NCBI GenBank assembly: GCA_019925095.2
Contig: CM034392.1
Span: forward strand, 13,039,887-13,103,886
DNA from: Dendrolimus kikuchii
Taxonomy: Eukaryota; Arthropoda; Insecta; Lepidoptera; Lasiocampidae
Reading direction: 5' to 3'
Length of the DNA stretch: 64,000 nt
Below are positions 1-10,909 of this stretch, in pieces. Under the pieces are notes generated by a model that was given only the letters and a program-made list of their open reading frames with translations, did no database searches and was not told where the DNA came from. The position numbers and the translations under genes are program-made. The first letter of the stretch is position 1; each line of letters begins with the position of its first letter.

Positions 1-113
1 AAATAGATATAAGACGAGAAATGTAGAAAAATAGTAATAATCCTTATTATCCTTCTTGATATTATAAATGCGAAAGTAACTCTGTCTGTCTGTTCCGTTT
101 TACCTGAAACTCA

Positions 114-250
<137 letters not shown>

Positions 251-544
251 CGATACCGAGCATGAACATAGGATACTTTTTATTCCGAAAAATGGGATAG
301 CTTCTGGGATAAAAATATATTTGTATTTCTCTTTGTTATGCTTTTATGGAAAAACGAATGGACCGATTTGGCTGAAATTCGGTATGTATGTAAATTTTAT
401 ACCGAGGGCAGAAAAGGGATACTTTTCATCCCAGATTATAGGTCAGATTTCGGGATCAATTTATGTAAAGGCTATGACAGAAAATATAATAGGTTTTTTA
501 TCTGTGGTTTGCCATTTTCGTCATTTTGTTTATTTTGGTCGTTT

Positions 545-905
545 CGGTAGTTTTAATAGTTTTGGTAGGTGTGCTAGTTTTGGCGGTTTTGGTAATTGTC
601 GTAGTTTATTTGGTAGTTTGAGTAGTTGTGGTAGTTATTGTAGTTTTGGTAGTTGTGGTCTTTTTGGTAGTTTAAGTAGTTTAAGTAGTTTTGGTAGTTT
701 TGGCCGTTACAGTAGTTTTAGTAGTTGTGGTAGGTTTGGTGATTATGGTAGTTTTAGTAGTAATGGTACTTTTGGTAGTCTTGGGTGGTAATTTTGGTAG
801 TTTTAGTAGTAATGGTACTTTTGGTAGTCTTGGGTGGTAATTTTGGTAGTTTTAGTAGTAATGGTACTTTTGGTAGTCTTGGGTGGTAGTTTTGGTAGTT
901 GTGGT
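545..905. repeat. GGTAGTTTT-type minisatellite in Helitron copy 1
   Basis: Degenerate tandem array of 9-12 bp units built on GGTAGTTTT. From about 761 a longer 49 bp period appears: the string TAATGGTACT recurs at 761, 810 and 859. The array sits where the other copies of this family carry different arrays. The open frame (Gly/Ser/Phe-rich) is a by-product of unit length. Confidence 0.9.
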
Positions 906-1344
906 AGTTTTTGGCGTTTATGTAGTTTACAGATAGATCCACGGGATATAGATAAATAAAACTAGAACGGGTTGAAATAGTGAATAAAAGTTTGTATCGG
1001 AGACCAATCATTTCTCAAGTTTATAGATATAAAAATTCATTAGCTATAAAAAATAACTCGATCTATCTGTCTGAATACCGAAAATGAACATAAATCGTTT
1101 TCATTCCGGGATAGTTTGCGATATAAAATGACGTAAATCTAACGACGGCAAATAGCACCAACAAAAAAGTATAATACAGTGTAACCTGTATTATCGCCTT
1201 TCTTTAAACAAGAGGCACGCACTGGAGTTTGACCCGCGGCGCAGCCAGTAATACTTAGAATCAATAGAAGCAAGATACAATATAAAAGAAAATAGATAAA
1301 AAGTATGTATTCGTTATTAAGTACCCTTGCATATCAGAAAATAA

Positions 1345-1348
<4 letters not shown>

Positions 1349-1417
<69 letters not shown>
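1349..1417. repeat. (TA)n microsatellite
   Basis: About 70 bp of uninterrupted TA dinucleotides preceded by AAATAAAT. It lies just outside the 3' end of Helitron copy 1. Confidence 0.95.
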
Positions 1418-1422
<5 letters not shown>

Positions 1423-2104
1423 TATAATTAATTAAGCCCGGACAATCCAGTTCCTACAGAGACAGGGTATAAAAATGGATGAATATACGCTCTTTGGTTT
1501 CCAAGAACCCATCAATGAATATTGTGTAAAGCTTCGATCAACAATGAAGGTGTAAAGTTAATTATATTAATTTTTTATTTGCTTTTCATTATAACAAATA
1601 TTGTCTCTTATTTGGCTCATATGGTCAATTTACGACGACTGATTCAATTTAGGCAAAAATAAATCAAAGTAGTAAAAAATGTATACTGGCTGCATGCACC
1701 ATTTGCAGTTTGTACCAGAATTTAAAAATTATTATTAAGAATTTAAAATCAGGGAAATAATGTTTTTGAAAAAAACAAACAAATAGAGAAATAAACATCA
1801 AACTGTATTCTATTACAATATTTAGCAAAACTATTTATTAAATAATATTTCTTTGATTTTGACGCCACAAGATAGTGTCACCCTCACCTGGCGAAATTAA
1901 AAGATAAGAGTAAAATTTGATATCAAATTCCGAATACAATGTAGCTTTGACCATATACAATGCATATTAAATAGGCTGGCTGAACTTACCAAAAAACTAC
2001 CGTCATCGAGTACAATTTTAATAATAACGCGTCACTGGTCGCTATTTTGTCAAAAAATTCGCTTGTGGCAGTAGCTGCCGTATTACCCTTAGTAACTATA
2101 ATAT
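1418..2104. other. AT-rich interval, no feature recognised
   Basis: About 690 bp of AT-rich sequence without a long open frame, tandem array or recognisable element end. The last four bases (ATAT) are one copy of the duplication flanking the solo LTR. Confidence 0.5.
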
Positions 2105-2601
2105 TGTTACGACCTAGACGCCGATAAAGACAAATTCACACCTGCATACCTGTAGAAACACATTTTATTACCTTTCGGCATTTGGACTTCTTTTGTTTAC
2201 TTTGTGTTTAAAATTTGTGATTAGAAAACAGCCCATTATGTATTGTAAACTTTTATGGTGGTCATTAGCCAGGTGTGTCGGGTTTAAGGTACAAACTGAT
2301 TCCAGGAAATTGGGTCGACGCGGCCGGGCAGTCATATTACATCTGTGCAGTATAAAGCAATGCCTCGATTGAGGGACGAGGCAGTCGAGCGAGAATCACG
2401 AGCGAAGCGAGACTTGTGTACATTCGGTAATCTATTTAGTGATGGACTTCGCGCGTGTTATTGAATTACGATCTTCTGCATTACGTTTGGACTTGTTGCG
2501 TTCGGTTACATTTGTACCTGTGTTATACGTGTTTGAATAGTTCTAATAAACTCTATAATAATTCCAACGGCATTTTAATTCTAGTCTTGCAACTCGTAAC
2601 A
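2105..2601 (+). mobile_element. Solo LTR of a retrotransposon (probably Ty3/gypsy-type)
   Basis: A 497 bp unit that begins TGTTACGA and ends TCGTAACA, an 8 bp perfect terminal inversion with TG...CA ends. It is flanked by the 4 bp direct repeat ATAT at 2101-2104 and 2602-2605. Inside are a TATA-like box (TATAAAG near 2350) and a polyadenylation-like AATAAA at 2545-2550, in the order expected for the plus strand. No internal coding region is attached, so it is a recombinational solo LTR. The 4 bp duplication is usual for Ty3/gypsy elements; the family name is inference. Confidence 0.72.
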
Positions 2602-2780
2602 ATATTATATTTTTTATAGTAACGTAATTGTATTTTTGCATAATCCATTGTTTATTATGGATATCTTGTATTCTATTTGTTTTTAAATAATATAAGCGCG
2701 TGTTGTTGTTTTTGTTGCTTATGGGTAATTAAGTCACTCGTCTGGCACTGTTTTAAATAAACCATTACAATATTTTTTTA

Positions 2781-3900
2781 AATTTATTGCTTGAGGCAGG
2801 CAAACAGGCGGACGGCCCACTTGATGGCAAGCGATTACCATTGCGTATGGACGTTTGCAACACCAGGGATGTTTTCTTTTTATACTTCAGCTTCCTCCAT
2901 CATCGGTCAAAATAGACGTTTTTTTCTATTTCTTGATACCTCTTACTTGTATCTGTATATTTGTCTATATCTACACGACAGCTGTGGCTATCCTATGACT
3001 ACTTAGTTTTACTACCTAGAAATTAACGCTAGCGGCTGCGTGTGCTCATCATATGCCTGCAGCGTTGTTATTGAACCGGTTCTTGTTAACTGCCTTTGTT
3101 ACTATTTTCTTCGCGCAACTAAAGAAGTCCTCTTGCAGCCGTTTCCGAAGAAGATCGCGTATGTTCTCCCGCGTGATGTCCGATCTAAAGGCACTTTCTG
3201 CGTTATACCTTTCCATCGCAAAAAGCGAACAATCGAACAACACGTGCAAGGGGGTTACCTCTACTCCGGGTTCACGTCTTTCAACTTAAAACGATTTGGA
3301 GAACCCTCCGTGCCCGGTGAAAATTTGGGTGACGATGCTGGACTCTTCCAGCTTTCTCACTGTCCGATATACACCAGGGATGTTTCCTACGCGTAGCCGA
3401 GAAATTTTATAATGCCCTTCTTAAAAAACCTCATGTCATAGCGAAAAGAGGAAACCACGGCAGGAAGGTCCCTCCAGATCATTGTTCTATGCGGAATAAA
3501 TGTTCAAGAGAACCGAACGTGGGAGCTCAAGGAAATGGAGGTAAACGTCCTGTCGTTGGCGAGCTGTGAAGTTGTAGAAGTGAGGCGTTAGCACCATATC
3601 AAACAAATCCTCGGAATACTCCCCGTTGTACAGACGGTAAAATTTTTGCGATTTTAAATCGCAAGTTATTATAAGATCATCGATGATACAAAGGGCGCTA
3701 CGCTGGAGGGAGTCGAGGGGGTCAGTCTGGTAAGCGGGTGCTCTGGCCTATAGATGTGAGTACTCCATATGCGGTCTGATTTGTGCTTTGTAGAGCGCAA
3801 GTTGATGCCTTGGGTGAAGTAATGCTTGGACCGGTTTAGCACATCAAGCTTTTTAGAGGCAAGTTTGGCCTTGCCTTTCAGATGACCCCGAAATTGCATT
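2781..3900 (-). pseudogene. CR1-like LINE, 3' end of reverse-transcriptase ORF plus tail, interrupted
   Basis: Minus-strand remnant of a CR1/Jockey-type LINE. The part at 3371-3900 translates to the C-terminal region typical of lepidopteran CR1 ORF2 (near 3899 QFRGHLKGKAKLASKKLDVL, then RLYNGEYSEDLFDMV and RYDMRFFKKGIIKFL) with stops and frameshifts. The part at 2781-2874 is the 3' tail, matching tails near 58240 and in the SINE-like repeats (TTGCAAACGTCCATA). The two parts are separated by a 496 bp LINE insertion. Family assignment is from motif memory; the decay is plain in the sequence. Confidence 0.65.
2875..3370 (-). mobile_element. 5'-truncated LINE fragment inserted in the CR1-like element
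   Basis: Inserted block flanked by the direct repeat ACACCAGGGATGTTT (2860-2874 and 3371-3385), a 15 bp target-site duplication typical of target-primed reverse transcription. The minus strand translates to a LINE ORF2 C-terminus: TQIFTGHGGFSK..., then HVLFDCSLFAMERYNAE, a pattern seen in the zinc-knuckle tail of R1/I/Jockey-type elements, then about 40 residues ending in ...NNNAAGI and a stop near 3049. The first part is frameshifted against the second. The clade within the R1/I group cannot be settled by eye. Confidence 0.6.
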
Positions 3901-3914
3901 TGTCATAAGTGATG

Positions 3915-3944
3915 TTTTTAACTGTTTAAATAAACAGTTAAAAA
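3915..3944. repeat. Perfect 14 bp inverted repeat
   Basis: Arms TTTTTAACTGTTTA and TAAACAGTTAAAAA are separated by AA. A third partial copy of the arm (AAACAGTTAAAAATG) follows near 3962. Function unknown. Confidence 0.85.
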
Positions 3945-4602
3945 ACTATTATTCTATTTTTAAACAGTTAAAAATGTTACCCATTTTTCATGGTTTTAAA
4001 AAAGTCTGTCTTAATTTATTATTATCCCGCCAATATCACTTCTCTGCCAGCACATTTTTCTCGGAACCCTATTAAAGTTTAAAAAATAAATAAATCTTCT
4101 GGCTCCTATCATCACAACAACCATAACATTTTTAACTAGTAAAATAATGAAAACTAAATTAAAAGGGTTAACTCTTCACGAGAGAACCCCAATAACCGTA
4201 TATTCATCCAAATATGACTATCATGGAAGAAGAATACCATTATAATTGCTGAGTAAATAAATAACGTGACTACAAAAAGCTCCTAAATCCTACACAATTA
4301 AATAGCGCCACAGGTCTTCCTTTTCTCACTTTTTGACGTTATATTTTTTTAAAGTTTGTAGACAAACTCAATCAACAATTGAGTCTTAAAAAGCTTCTTT
4401 TAATTTTTTACTACTTTTTAGTTGAGGTATTCAAAGTATGTCAATGTCAACTCATGACGTAAATAAACAAAAATTAGAATAACATATACCTATCTAACAT
4501 TCAACATAATTAATAGTCTTCGATAAAATAAATCAATCTTTTTGAATTTATTTATAACTAAATTAGTATTTTCTTAAGTTTTGGCTACCAGTACACATAA
4601 TG
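3945..4602. other. AT-rich interval, no feature recognised
   Basis: No long open frame and no recognised repeat family were seen in this stretch. Confidence 0.45.
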
Positions 4603-4848
4603 TAAACTACGTTTAAGATTTTTAATTTTATTTCGACGTTTCGGCCATTTTCCAGTTCACGAAAGATAAAAATATCAAGTGTCAATGAGTTATGTTAAAG
4701 TTAATATTATGCACACCCTCAACTTGTTAATTTTATTTTTTGTTTGTAGTTATTATTTACTCTATGGGTGTCTAATTTAAAAGTGGCCGAAACGTCGGAA
4801 TAAACGTCAAATAAATGCCGTGCTTAAACCGTTAAAATGTAGTTTTAA
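4603..4848. mobile_element. MITE, family with AAAACTACGTTTTAACGG ends (diverged full copy)
   Basis: About 246 bp unit with inverted ends. The left end runs AAACTACGTTTAAG..., then TTTCGACGTTTCGGCC. The right end is the reverse complement, with GGCCGAAACGTCGGAATAA and then CCGTTAAAATGTAGTTTT. The centre holds ATCAAGTGTCAATG, also seen beside the copy at 53957. There is no coding capacity. Related pieces lie at 10863, 53957 and 57491. Confidence 0.7.
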
Positions 4849-5544
4849 CTATAACTAAATAGTTGTTAACAAAATGATTACTTTTTATTAAGTAGATAAA
4901 TATTATTTATTATGTCACACGAAATAATTTAATAGTCCGTTTACAAGCAATTTTAATTACTTCTCACTACTGAAGATTACCTGATGGTTCGAGGAAATTC
5001 TATCATTTTACCGTCGTTACACCCACCCACCATTCAATTTGTTAGAACTTTTTTGAAATGTTATATTTCATGTTTCTAATACATATTCAAGAGATAAAAG
5101 ATTAGATATGTGTTACGTATATCATTCTGAGCTCTTCGCGTGTCGTTCAATAATAATTTTAATAGAACGATATAATGAAATATTTCGAATGTACGTACTC
5201 GTTTTAAATCTAGGTGTACGCGCCTACATTAAATTAACATCGGGATATGTAAATCATGTGTAATAGCACTCCAGTCGGCGACATTCGCGTAACACCATGG
5301 CATTCAGAGCCGATATCTAAACGACTGGACTCCAGCCAAGTTGTCCTAAAAGAATTTCAAAAACATTGTAAAGATAGAATATTATAAACATGTCAATAAC
5401 TTAGAAGTTGATGCACAGAAATACAAATCGCGTAGTATTTGACGGCATATTCTTATCTTGATTATCGATCATTTTTGGTAATTACTCGAAAAAACTCGTA
5501 TAAAAGTGCTTTGGGTTAATTCTCAAAATGAAGATATTCCAATA
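4849..5544. other. AT-rich interval, no feature recognised
   Basis: About 700 bp without a long open frame or recognised element. Confidence 0.45.
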
Positions 5545-6531
5545 TCCCTATTAATATTATAAATGCGAAAGTAACTCTGTCTGTCTGTTCCGTTTTCACG
5601 TAAAAACTACAGCACCGATTTGGCTGAAACTCAGTATATATATATTTTCGATGCCGAGAATGAACATAGGATACTTTTTATCCCGGAAAATGGGATAGTT
5701 TCCGGGATAAAAATATATTTGTCTATTTGTTTGTTATGCTTTTACGGAAAAACTAATGGGCCGATTTGGCTGAAATTCGGTACGTATGTGAATTAAATAC
5801 CGAGGGTGGACATGGGATACTTTTCATTTTGGCCTTTTCGGTCATTTTGGCCATTTAGGCCATTTTATTTATTTTGGTTCATTTGGCAATTTTGGTAATT
5901 TTGGCCATTTTAGTCATTTTGGTCATTTTAGCCATTTCGGTTATTTTGGCCATTTTGGTCATTTTGGCCATTTCGGTCATTTGGCCTTTTTGGTCATTTT
6001 GGCCTTTTGGTGATTTTCGCCATGTTGGTCATTTTGGCCTTTTTGGTCATTTTGGTAATTTTAGTCATTTTGGCCATTTTGATCATTTTGGTCATTTTGG
6101 CCATTTCGGTCAATTAGCCTTTTTGGTCATTTCAGTCATTTTGATCATGTCGGTCATTTTAGCCTTTTTGGTCATTTTAGTAATTTTGGCCTTTTTGGCC
6201 ATTTCGGTCATTTTGGCCTTTTTGGCCATTTCGGTCATTTGGGCCTTTTTTGGTCATTTTAGCCGTTTTGGCCATATCGGTAATTTTGGCCTTTTTGATC
6301 ATTTTGGCCATGTCGATCATTTTGGCCTTTTTGATCATTTTGGCCATGTCGGTCATTTTGTCCTTTTTGGTCATTTTGGCCATTTCAGTAAATTCGGTAA
6401 TTTTGGGCCATTTAGGCCATTTTGGTCACTTTGGCCATACTTTTTATCGCAAAAATAAAACTAAAATGAAAGTGTTAGTGAGAAACTAATCATTTCTCAA
6501 GGTTTATAGGTATAATAAAAATTAACCCCTA
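5545..6531 (+). mobile_element. Helitron-like repeat, copy 2 (3' truncated)
   Basis: Begins A|TCCCTATTAATATTATAAATG, the 5' end of this family, and follows copies 1 and 3 through the sequence before and after the internal array (CATTTCTCAAGGTTTATAGG near 6490). It then runs straight into the 5' end of the next copy, so its hairpin-CTAG terminus is missing. It encodes no protein. Confidence 0.75.
5825..6435. repeat. 9 bp minisatellite GGTCATTTT/GGCCATTTT in Helitron copy 2
   Basis: About 600 bp of 9 bp units alternating GGTCATTTT, GGCCATTTT and GGCCATTTC with point variation. Because 9 is a multiple of 3, long Phe-Gly-His-rich and Lys/Met/Thr-rich frames are open on the two strands; these are not genes. 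The array sits where copies 1 and 3 hold other repeat sequences. Confidence 0.93.
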
Positions 6532-7788
6532 TCCCTATTAATATTTAATGTCCCTATTAAACCCTATTAATATTATAAATGCGAAAGTAACTCTGTCTGT
6601 TTGTCTGTTTGTTCAGTTTTCACGGAAAAACTACTGAACCGATTTGGCTGAAACTCAGTATATATATATTTTCGATGCCGAGAATGAACATGGGATATTT
6701 TTTATCCCGAAAAATGGGATAGTATCTGGGATAAAAATATATTTATCTTTTTGTTTGTTATCCTTTTATGGAAAGACTATTGGACCGATTTGGCTGAAAC
6801 TCGGTACATTTATAATTTGAATACCGAGAGTGGCCAAGGGATACTTTTTATCCCGGATAATGGGATACATTTTGGGATATATTATGTAAAGTTTATCACG
6901 GAAACTAGGACTGGTTTTGTGATTTCGTCCATTTCGTCCACTGGGTCTACTGGGTCCATTGGGTCCACTTGGTCCACTGGGTCCACTTGGACCACTGTGT
7001 CCACTTGGACCACTGTGTCCACTTGGTCCCCTTGGTCCCCTTGGTCCACTGGGTCCACTTGGTCCACTGAGTTTACTGGGTCCATTTGGAACACTTAGCC
7101 TACTGGGTCCACTAGGTCCACTTAGACTACTGGGTCCACTGTTCCCACTGGGTCCACTGGTCCCACTGGATCCACTGGGTCCACTGGGTCCACTTGAACC
7201 ACTGGGTCCACTGAGTTTACTGGGTCCACTGGGTCCATTTGGAACACTTAGCCTACTGGGTCAACTGGGTCCACTGGGCCCACTGGGGCCACTTAGACTA
7301 CTGGGTCCACTTGGTCCAATAGGTCCACTTGGTCCATTGGGTCCACTTGGTCCACTGGATCCACTTGGTCCATTTGGTCCACTGAGTTTACTGGGTCCGC
7401 GGGGTCCATTTGGAACACTTAGCCTACTGGGTCAACTGGGTCCACTGGGTCCATTTAGACTACTGGGTCCACTTGAACCACTTGGTCCACTAGGTCCGTT
7501 GGGCCCACTGGGTCCACTTTGTCTACTGGATCCACTGGGTCCAGTTGGTCCACTGGGTCCACTTGGTCCACTTGGTCCATGTTATCTATTTTGTCATTTT
7601 TGTCAAGTTTTGTCATTTATGTAGTTTACATATAGACGTGGGTGGTATAGTTTGCGATATAAAATTAAGTGAATCTTTCGGGGGCAAATACATAAAAAAT
7701 AATACAATGTAACCTGTACTATTTGCTCTTTAAACAAGAGACACGCACTAGAGGTTGACCCGCGGCGCAGCCGCGGGGTAAACTCTAG
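6532..7788 (+). mobile_element. Helitron-like repeat, copy 3 (best-preserved 3' end)
   Basis: Starts A|TCCCTATTAATATT and repeats the 5' signature near 6576-6600. The 3' end has the GC-rich hairpin CCCGCGGC-GCA-GCCGCGGG (about 7759-7778), a short spacer, then CTAG at 7785-7788 followed by T. TC start, subterminal hairpin, CTRR end and insertion between A and T are Helitron hallmarks. There is no Rep/helicase coding, so it is non-autonomous. Confidence 0.8.
6928..7590. repeat. 9 bp minisatellite GGTCCACTG/GGTCCACTT in Helitron copy 3
   Basis: About 660 bp of 9 bp units, GGTCCACTG and GGTCCACTT with variants. A longer unit containing ACTGAGTTTACTGGG recurs at about 7066, 7210 and 7381, spaced 144 and 171 bp (16 and 19 units), showing block duplication in register. 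The frame reads as a Gly-Pro-Leu repeat, which could be mistaken for a collagen-like gene. Confidence 0.95.
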
Positions 7789-9407
7789 TATATTATAATG
7801 TGTACACAAAGCAGGTTTCTTTTCGCTATTTTATATACCTTCTTTGCTTTATTTTTGCCAGATGGTTTGTAAAGGTTGTACGCGTAGAAAACGAGACTCG
7901 TAGGCAAGAGTTTGTAGACATTATGTGGAAGCTCATTTCGAAAACAAAATTTGCTAATTGGTTGAAGCTATACTTTAAATAACATTATTATTAGATTTAG
8001 TTTAACAGAGGTGTAATGTAGAATGTAAAAGAAAATTGTTCAAATTCAAATTCAGCATCAACTCAATTAGATTATTAGAATTCTTTTGGGAATTACCACG
8101 TGGTAGTTCAGAATTACACCTAACTATAATAAAAAAATGTTACATTTTGAAATGTTTGTATTAATAAACCTAAAGACATTTGAATAAAATTTATCGCAAT
8201 AGTCAGGATATGTATGTATGTTAATAAGTAAAAGTGACATCAATTAGGATCAGATTTAAACATTTTTTATTAAAATTAAAACATAGGCTTTATATAAACT
8301 TATCTAGAAATATATATGCCGAACTAATCCAGAGCACCTTATAATAATAATTATTTTACGCGAGGTACCTAATGTAATCGTGTCTCATTCCATTGATTGG
8401 CGTGCCACGTCATAATCACACGCCAATAACTTTGGATTTCAAGATTATCGGTGTGTGATATCTGCCAATTCATTTTGGTCAAGCATAGTCGACATATCAC
8501 CCGTTCCCCTTTGATGAGGAAGCCCAAAACCACCAATGAGACATTTGCGAGTGAGAATGTGCTAAAAGAGCTCTTTCACTTGATTACACATATTAGTCTT
8601 TTTTCAATTTCATATTCCTGTTTTTTTTTGCCCACGTAAAAAAATTGAAAATTTAACACGAGACGAACATGCAAGACATAAGTTATCCAATAATTTCATA
8701 TCTATAGCTATATTAGTTCCTGAAACAATTAGCGGTGATGGTGACCGGTGTATCTCTCTCTGTGCAGTGTACTCTCTGTACACAGGGGTTTATGGGTTCC
8801 TTTTTACATTTCACCATTAGAACCGTAAATAAGCACAGAATTCTTGTAGCGTGTTAAGCATGTTAAGCTAATAATTGAACGAAAGATAAAATACAGTAAC
8901 CCTTTACCGCAAAACGTGGTTAGCGCCTAAACGATCACTTCTGGAATTACACGTTTTTAATTCAAATTAAAATCCCGTTTCTTTGACAAACTTTCATAAA
9001 TAAACATAAGAAAGTACATGATAATAACATTTAAAATAACCTTTTTTAGCGTCCCGTGACCAATTTTACAGTAACGGAATCCTTGTAATATCGTTTTGTC
9101 AGCAACTACTAAGGCTATAAATATGAAATTTAAGAGTAAATATTGATAGAAATGTACATGGTATTATGGAACCGCGAAAAGTTAAATATTAGGGGTGGAT
9201 GTATACTTATAACTGAGCTTAAAAAAATGTTATGTATACAAACAACACACCGGTATGGAGTATCGTTAGTAAGATCAAGATATTCATTATTATTTAAGCC
9301 TAAATAGGTGGAGAGATATAAATTTCCAAAAGATTATATGTATTTACTTTTTGATGATGACATGGAAAATTCTGAAAATATTTGACATTATAGAGATATA
9401 AATATAT
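7789..9407. other. AT-rich interval, no feature recognised
   Basis: About 1.6 kb of AT-rich sequence. Open frames (for example 8451-8639) are short and do not resemble known proteins. Confidence 0.45.
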
Positions 9408-9516
9408 ATCAAATTGATCGTGTACTAGCAGAAGGTGATGTCAGGAGCCTTAAGAACAGACGAGCTTGCATGACAAGAGTTATGAATGTCAAAGAGGCAA
9501 GTGAGGTGTGTAAGAA
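9408..9516 (+). pseudogene. RTE LINE fragment (3' part of ORF)
   Basis: 109 bp matching the RTE copy at 15476-15590 almost base for base, encoding the stretch DQIDRVLAEGDVRSLKNRRA and on to EVCKN. It stops where the mariner begins. The rest of the RTE tail (GCCTAAATGGC... and the ATGT repeats) is not found after the mariner. Confidence 0.85.
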
Positions 9517-9520
9517 TTAG

Positions 9521-9604
9521 GTCTTTACATATGAAATTGGCGTTTTGTAAGGGAGGAACAAAGTCTTTACATATGAAATTGGCGTTTTGTAAGGGAGGAA
9601 CAAA
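9521..9604. repeat. 42 bp tandem duplication of the mariner end
   Basis: The 42 bp block beginning GTCTTTACATATGAAATTGG occurs twice in a row (9521-9562 and 9563-9604) with no visible difference. It duplicates part of the terminal inverted repeat and subterminal sequence. Confidence 0.95.
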
Positions 9605-9634
9605 GTCGATTTTTTTTAAATATAATATTTTTAT

Positions 9635-10655
9635 TTAGTCAAAGTATGTACCATTGCTATCTATGCACTTCTGCCATCTCATAGGTAGTTCATTGATCCC
9701 TTTACTAAAAAAACCATTCGGACGGGAATCAATAAAATCTTTGAAGGCGCTTTGGGCTGACCCATCGGAGTTGAATTTTTTCTCTTGCAAGAAGTTATCC
9801 ACACTTCGAAAAAAATGGTAATCTGTTGAAAGCAAGGTCCGGGGAGTACGGTGGATATCTTAGACATTCCAATTGAACCTCCTCTAATTTGGTAGCCGTC
9901 TGTTGTGCAGTGCGTGGTCTAGCGTTGTCCTGAAGCAGCAGTGGCCTAGAGCGATTGACCAGCCTCGGGTTGTTTAGCAGCTAGCTTTTCCATCATGGTT
10001 TGCAGTTGCTGACAATAGACATCCGCCGTAATCGTCTGGCCAGATATAAGAAAGCTGTAGTGAACGACACCGGCACTAGACCACCAAACGCTCACAAGTA
10101 CTTTTTTTTTAGTCAATTTTCGCTTGGGGCAGGATTTGGCTGGTTCGCCAGGGTTCAGCCATTGCGATGAGCGTTTCCGATTGTCGTACAGGATCCACTT
10201 TTCATCACAGGTAATGGTTCGATTTAAAATCCCTTCATTATTGGGCCGGTTGAGTAATGTAACGCAGCAGTAGACGCGCGTTTGTCAGTTTGCTGCACTC
10301 AATTCATGAGGTACCCACCTTTCAAGCTTTTTCACCTTCCCAATTTGTTTCAAGTGGATTAAAACAGTTTTATCACTAATACCGCAGTCTGCAGCTATCT
10401 CGGACGTGGTTTGCGATGGATCCGCTTCCACAATAGTCTTCAATTCTGCATTATAACTTTGGTCTCCGGCCTTCCACGGGGCTTGTTCTGCAGGTCGAAA
10501 TTTCCAGAACGAAAACGTTGGAACCAAAAACGCACTATGTTTTCTTTTGCGACACCGCCGCCATACACATTATTAATCCTTCGAGCCGTTTCGGCAGTAC
10601 TGGTGCCACGATGGAACTCGTACTCGTAAATAATGCGATATTTCAAGTTTTCCAT
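9635..10655 (-). pseudogene. mariner transposase, frameshifted
   Basis: DDD transposase that would cut and paste the element. The start is ATG at 10655 (MENLKYRIIYEYEFHRGTS), followed by the helix-turn-helix region (AETARRINNVYGGG, FWFQRFRSGNF) and a second DNA-binding segment (ELKTIVEADPSQTTSEIA). The catalytic region includes TCDEKWILYDNRKRSSQW around 10150-10200. The end reads DYHFFRSVDNFLQEKKF... to a stop near 9635. The reading frame changes several times and the region before DYHFF is scrambled, so no functional enzyme is made. Confidence 0.85.
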
Positions 10656-10862
10656 TTTGTAAACTGAGTGACGCAAAGAAAAAACCAAAAAAGGAAAAAA
10701 CAAATGAATTACGGTTTTTAAAACACAAAAGCATAAGCAAATAGCTGTATAAATTTGAAATTGGAATTCCTAACCAAAGAGGAGATATTTGAGATCAAAG
10801 TGGCCAGTACGACAAAACGCCAACTTCATATGTAAGGACCTAATATATAAAATATATAACCA

Positions 10863-10909
10863 AAATCAAATAAATTAACGCGCTTAAAACCGTTAAAACG
10901 TAGTTTTAT
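10863..10909. mobile_element. MITE end fragment
   Basis: A 47 bp piece matching the right arm of the palindromic MITE at 57551-57596 (CGCGCTTAAAACCGTTAAAA), with one mismatch in the shared AATTACCGCGC part. No opposing arm is seen nearby. Confidence 0.7.

Larger units (their letters stand above)
9520..10840 (-). mobile_element. mariner transposon, full length, inactive
   Basis: Terminal inverted repeats GGTCTTTACATATGAA at the left and its complement (TTCATATGTAAGGACC) at the right, with TA on both sides (9518-9519, 10841-10842). Length is 1321 bp; subtracting a 42 bp tandem duplication at the left end gives 1279 bp, the usual mariner size and nearly that of the copy at 58973-60250 (1278 bp). 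The two copies share the terminal repeat and similar transposases, so they belong to one subfamily. Confidence 0.88.

Noticed and set aside
5874..6458. Phe-Gly-His-rich and Lys/Met-rich frames on both strands
   Set aside because: By-product of the GGTCATTTT minisatellite, with no sign of selection on a protein.
6959..7624. Long Gly-Pro-Leu frame resembling a collagen-like protein
   Set aside because: It lies wholly in a 9 bp tandem array inside a Helitron; unit length alone keeps it open, and the reverse strand is also open over part of the array.
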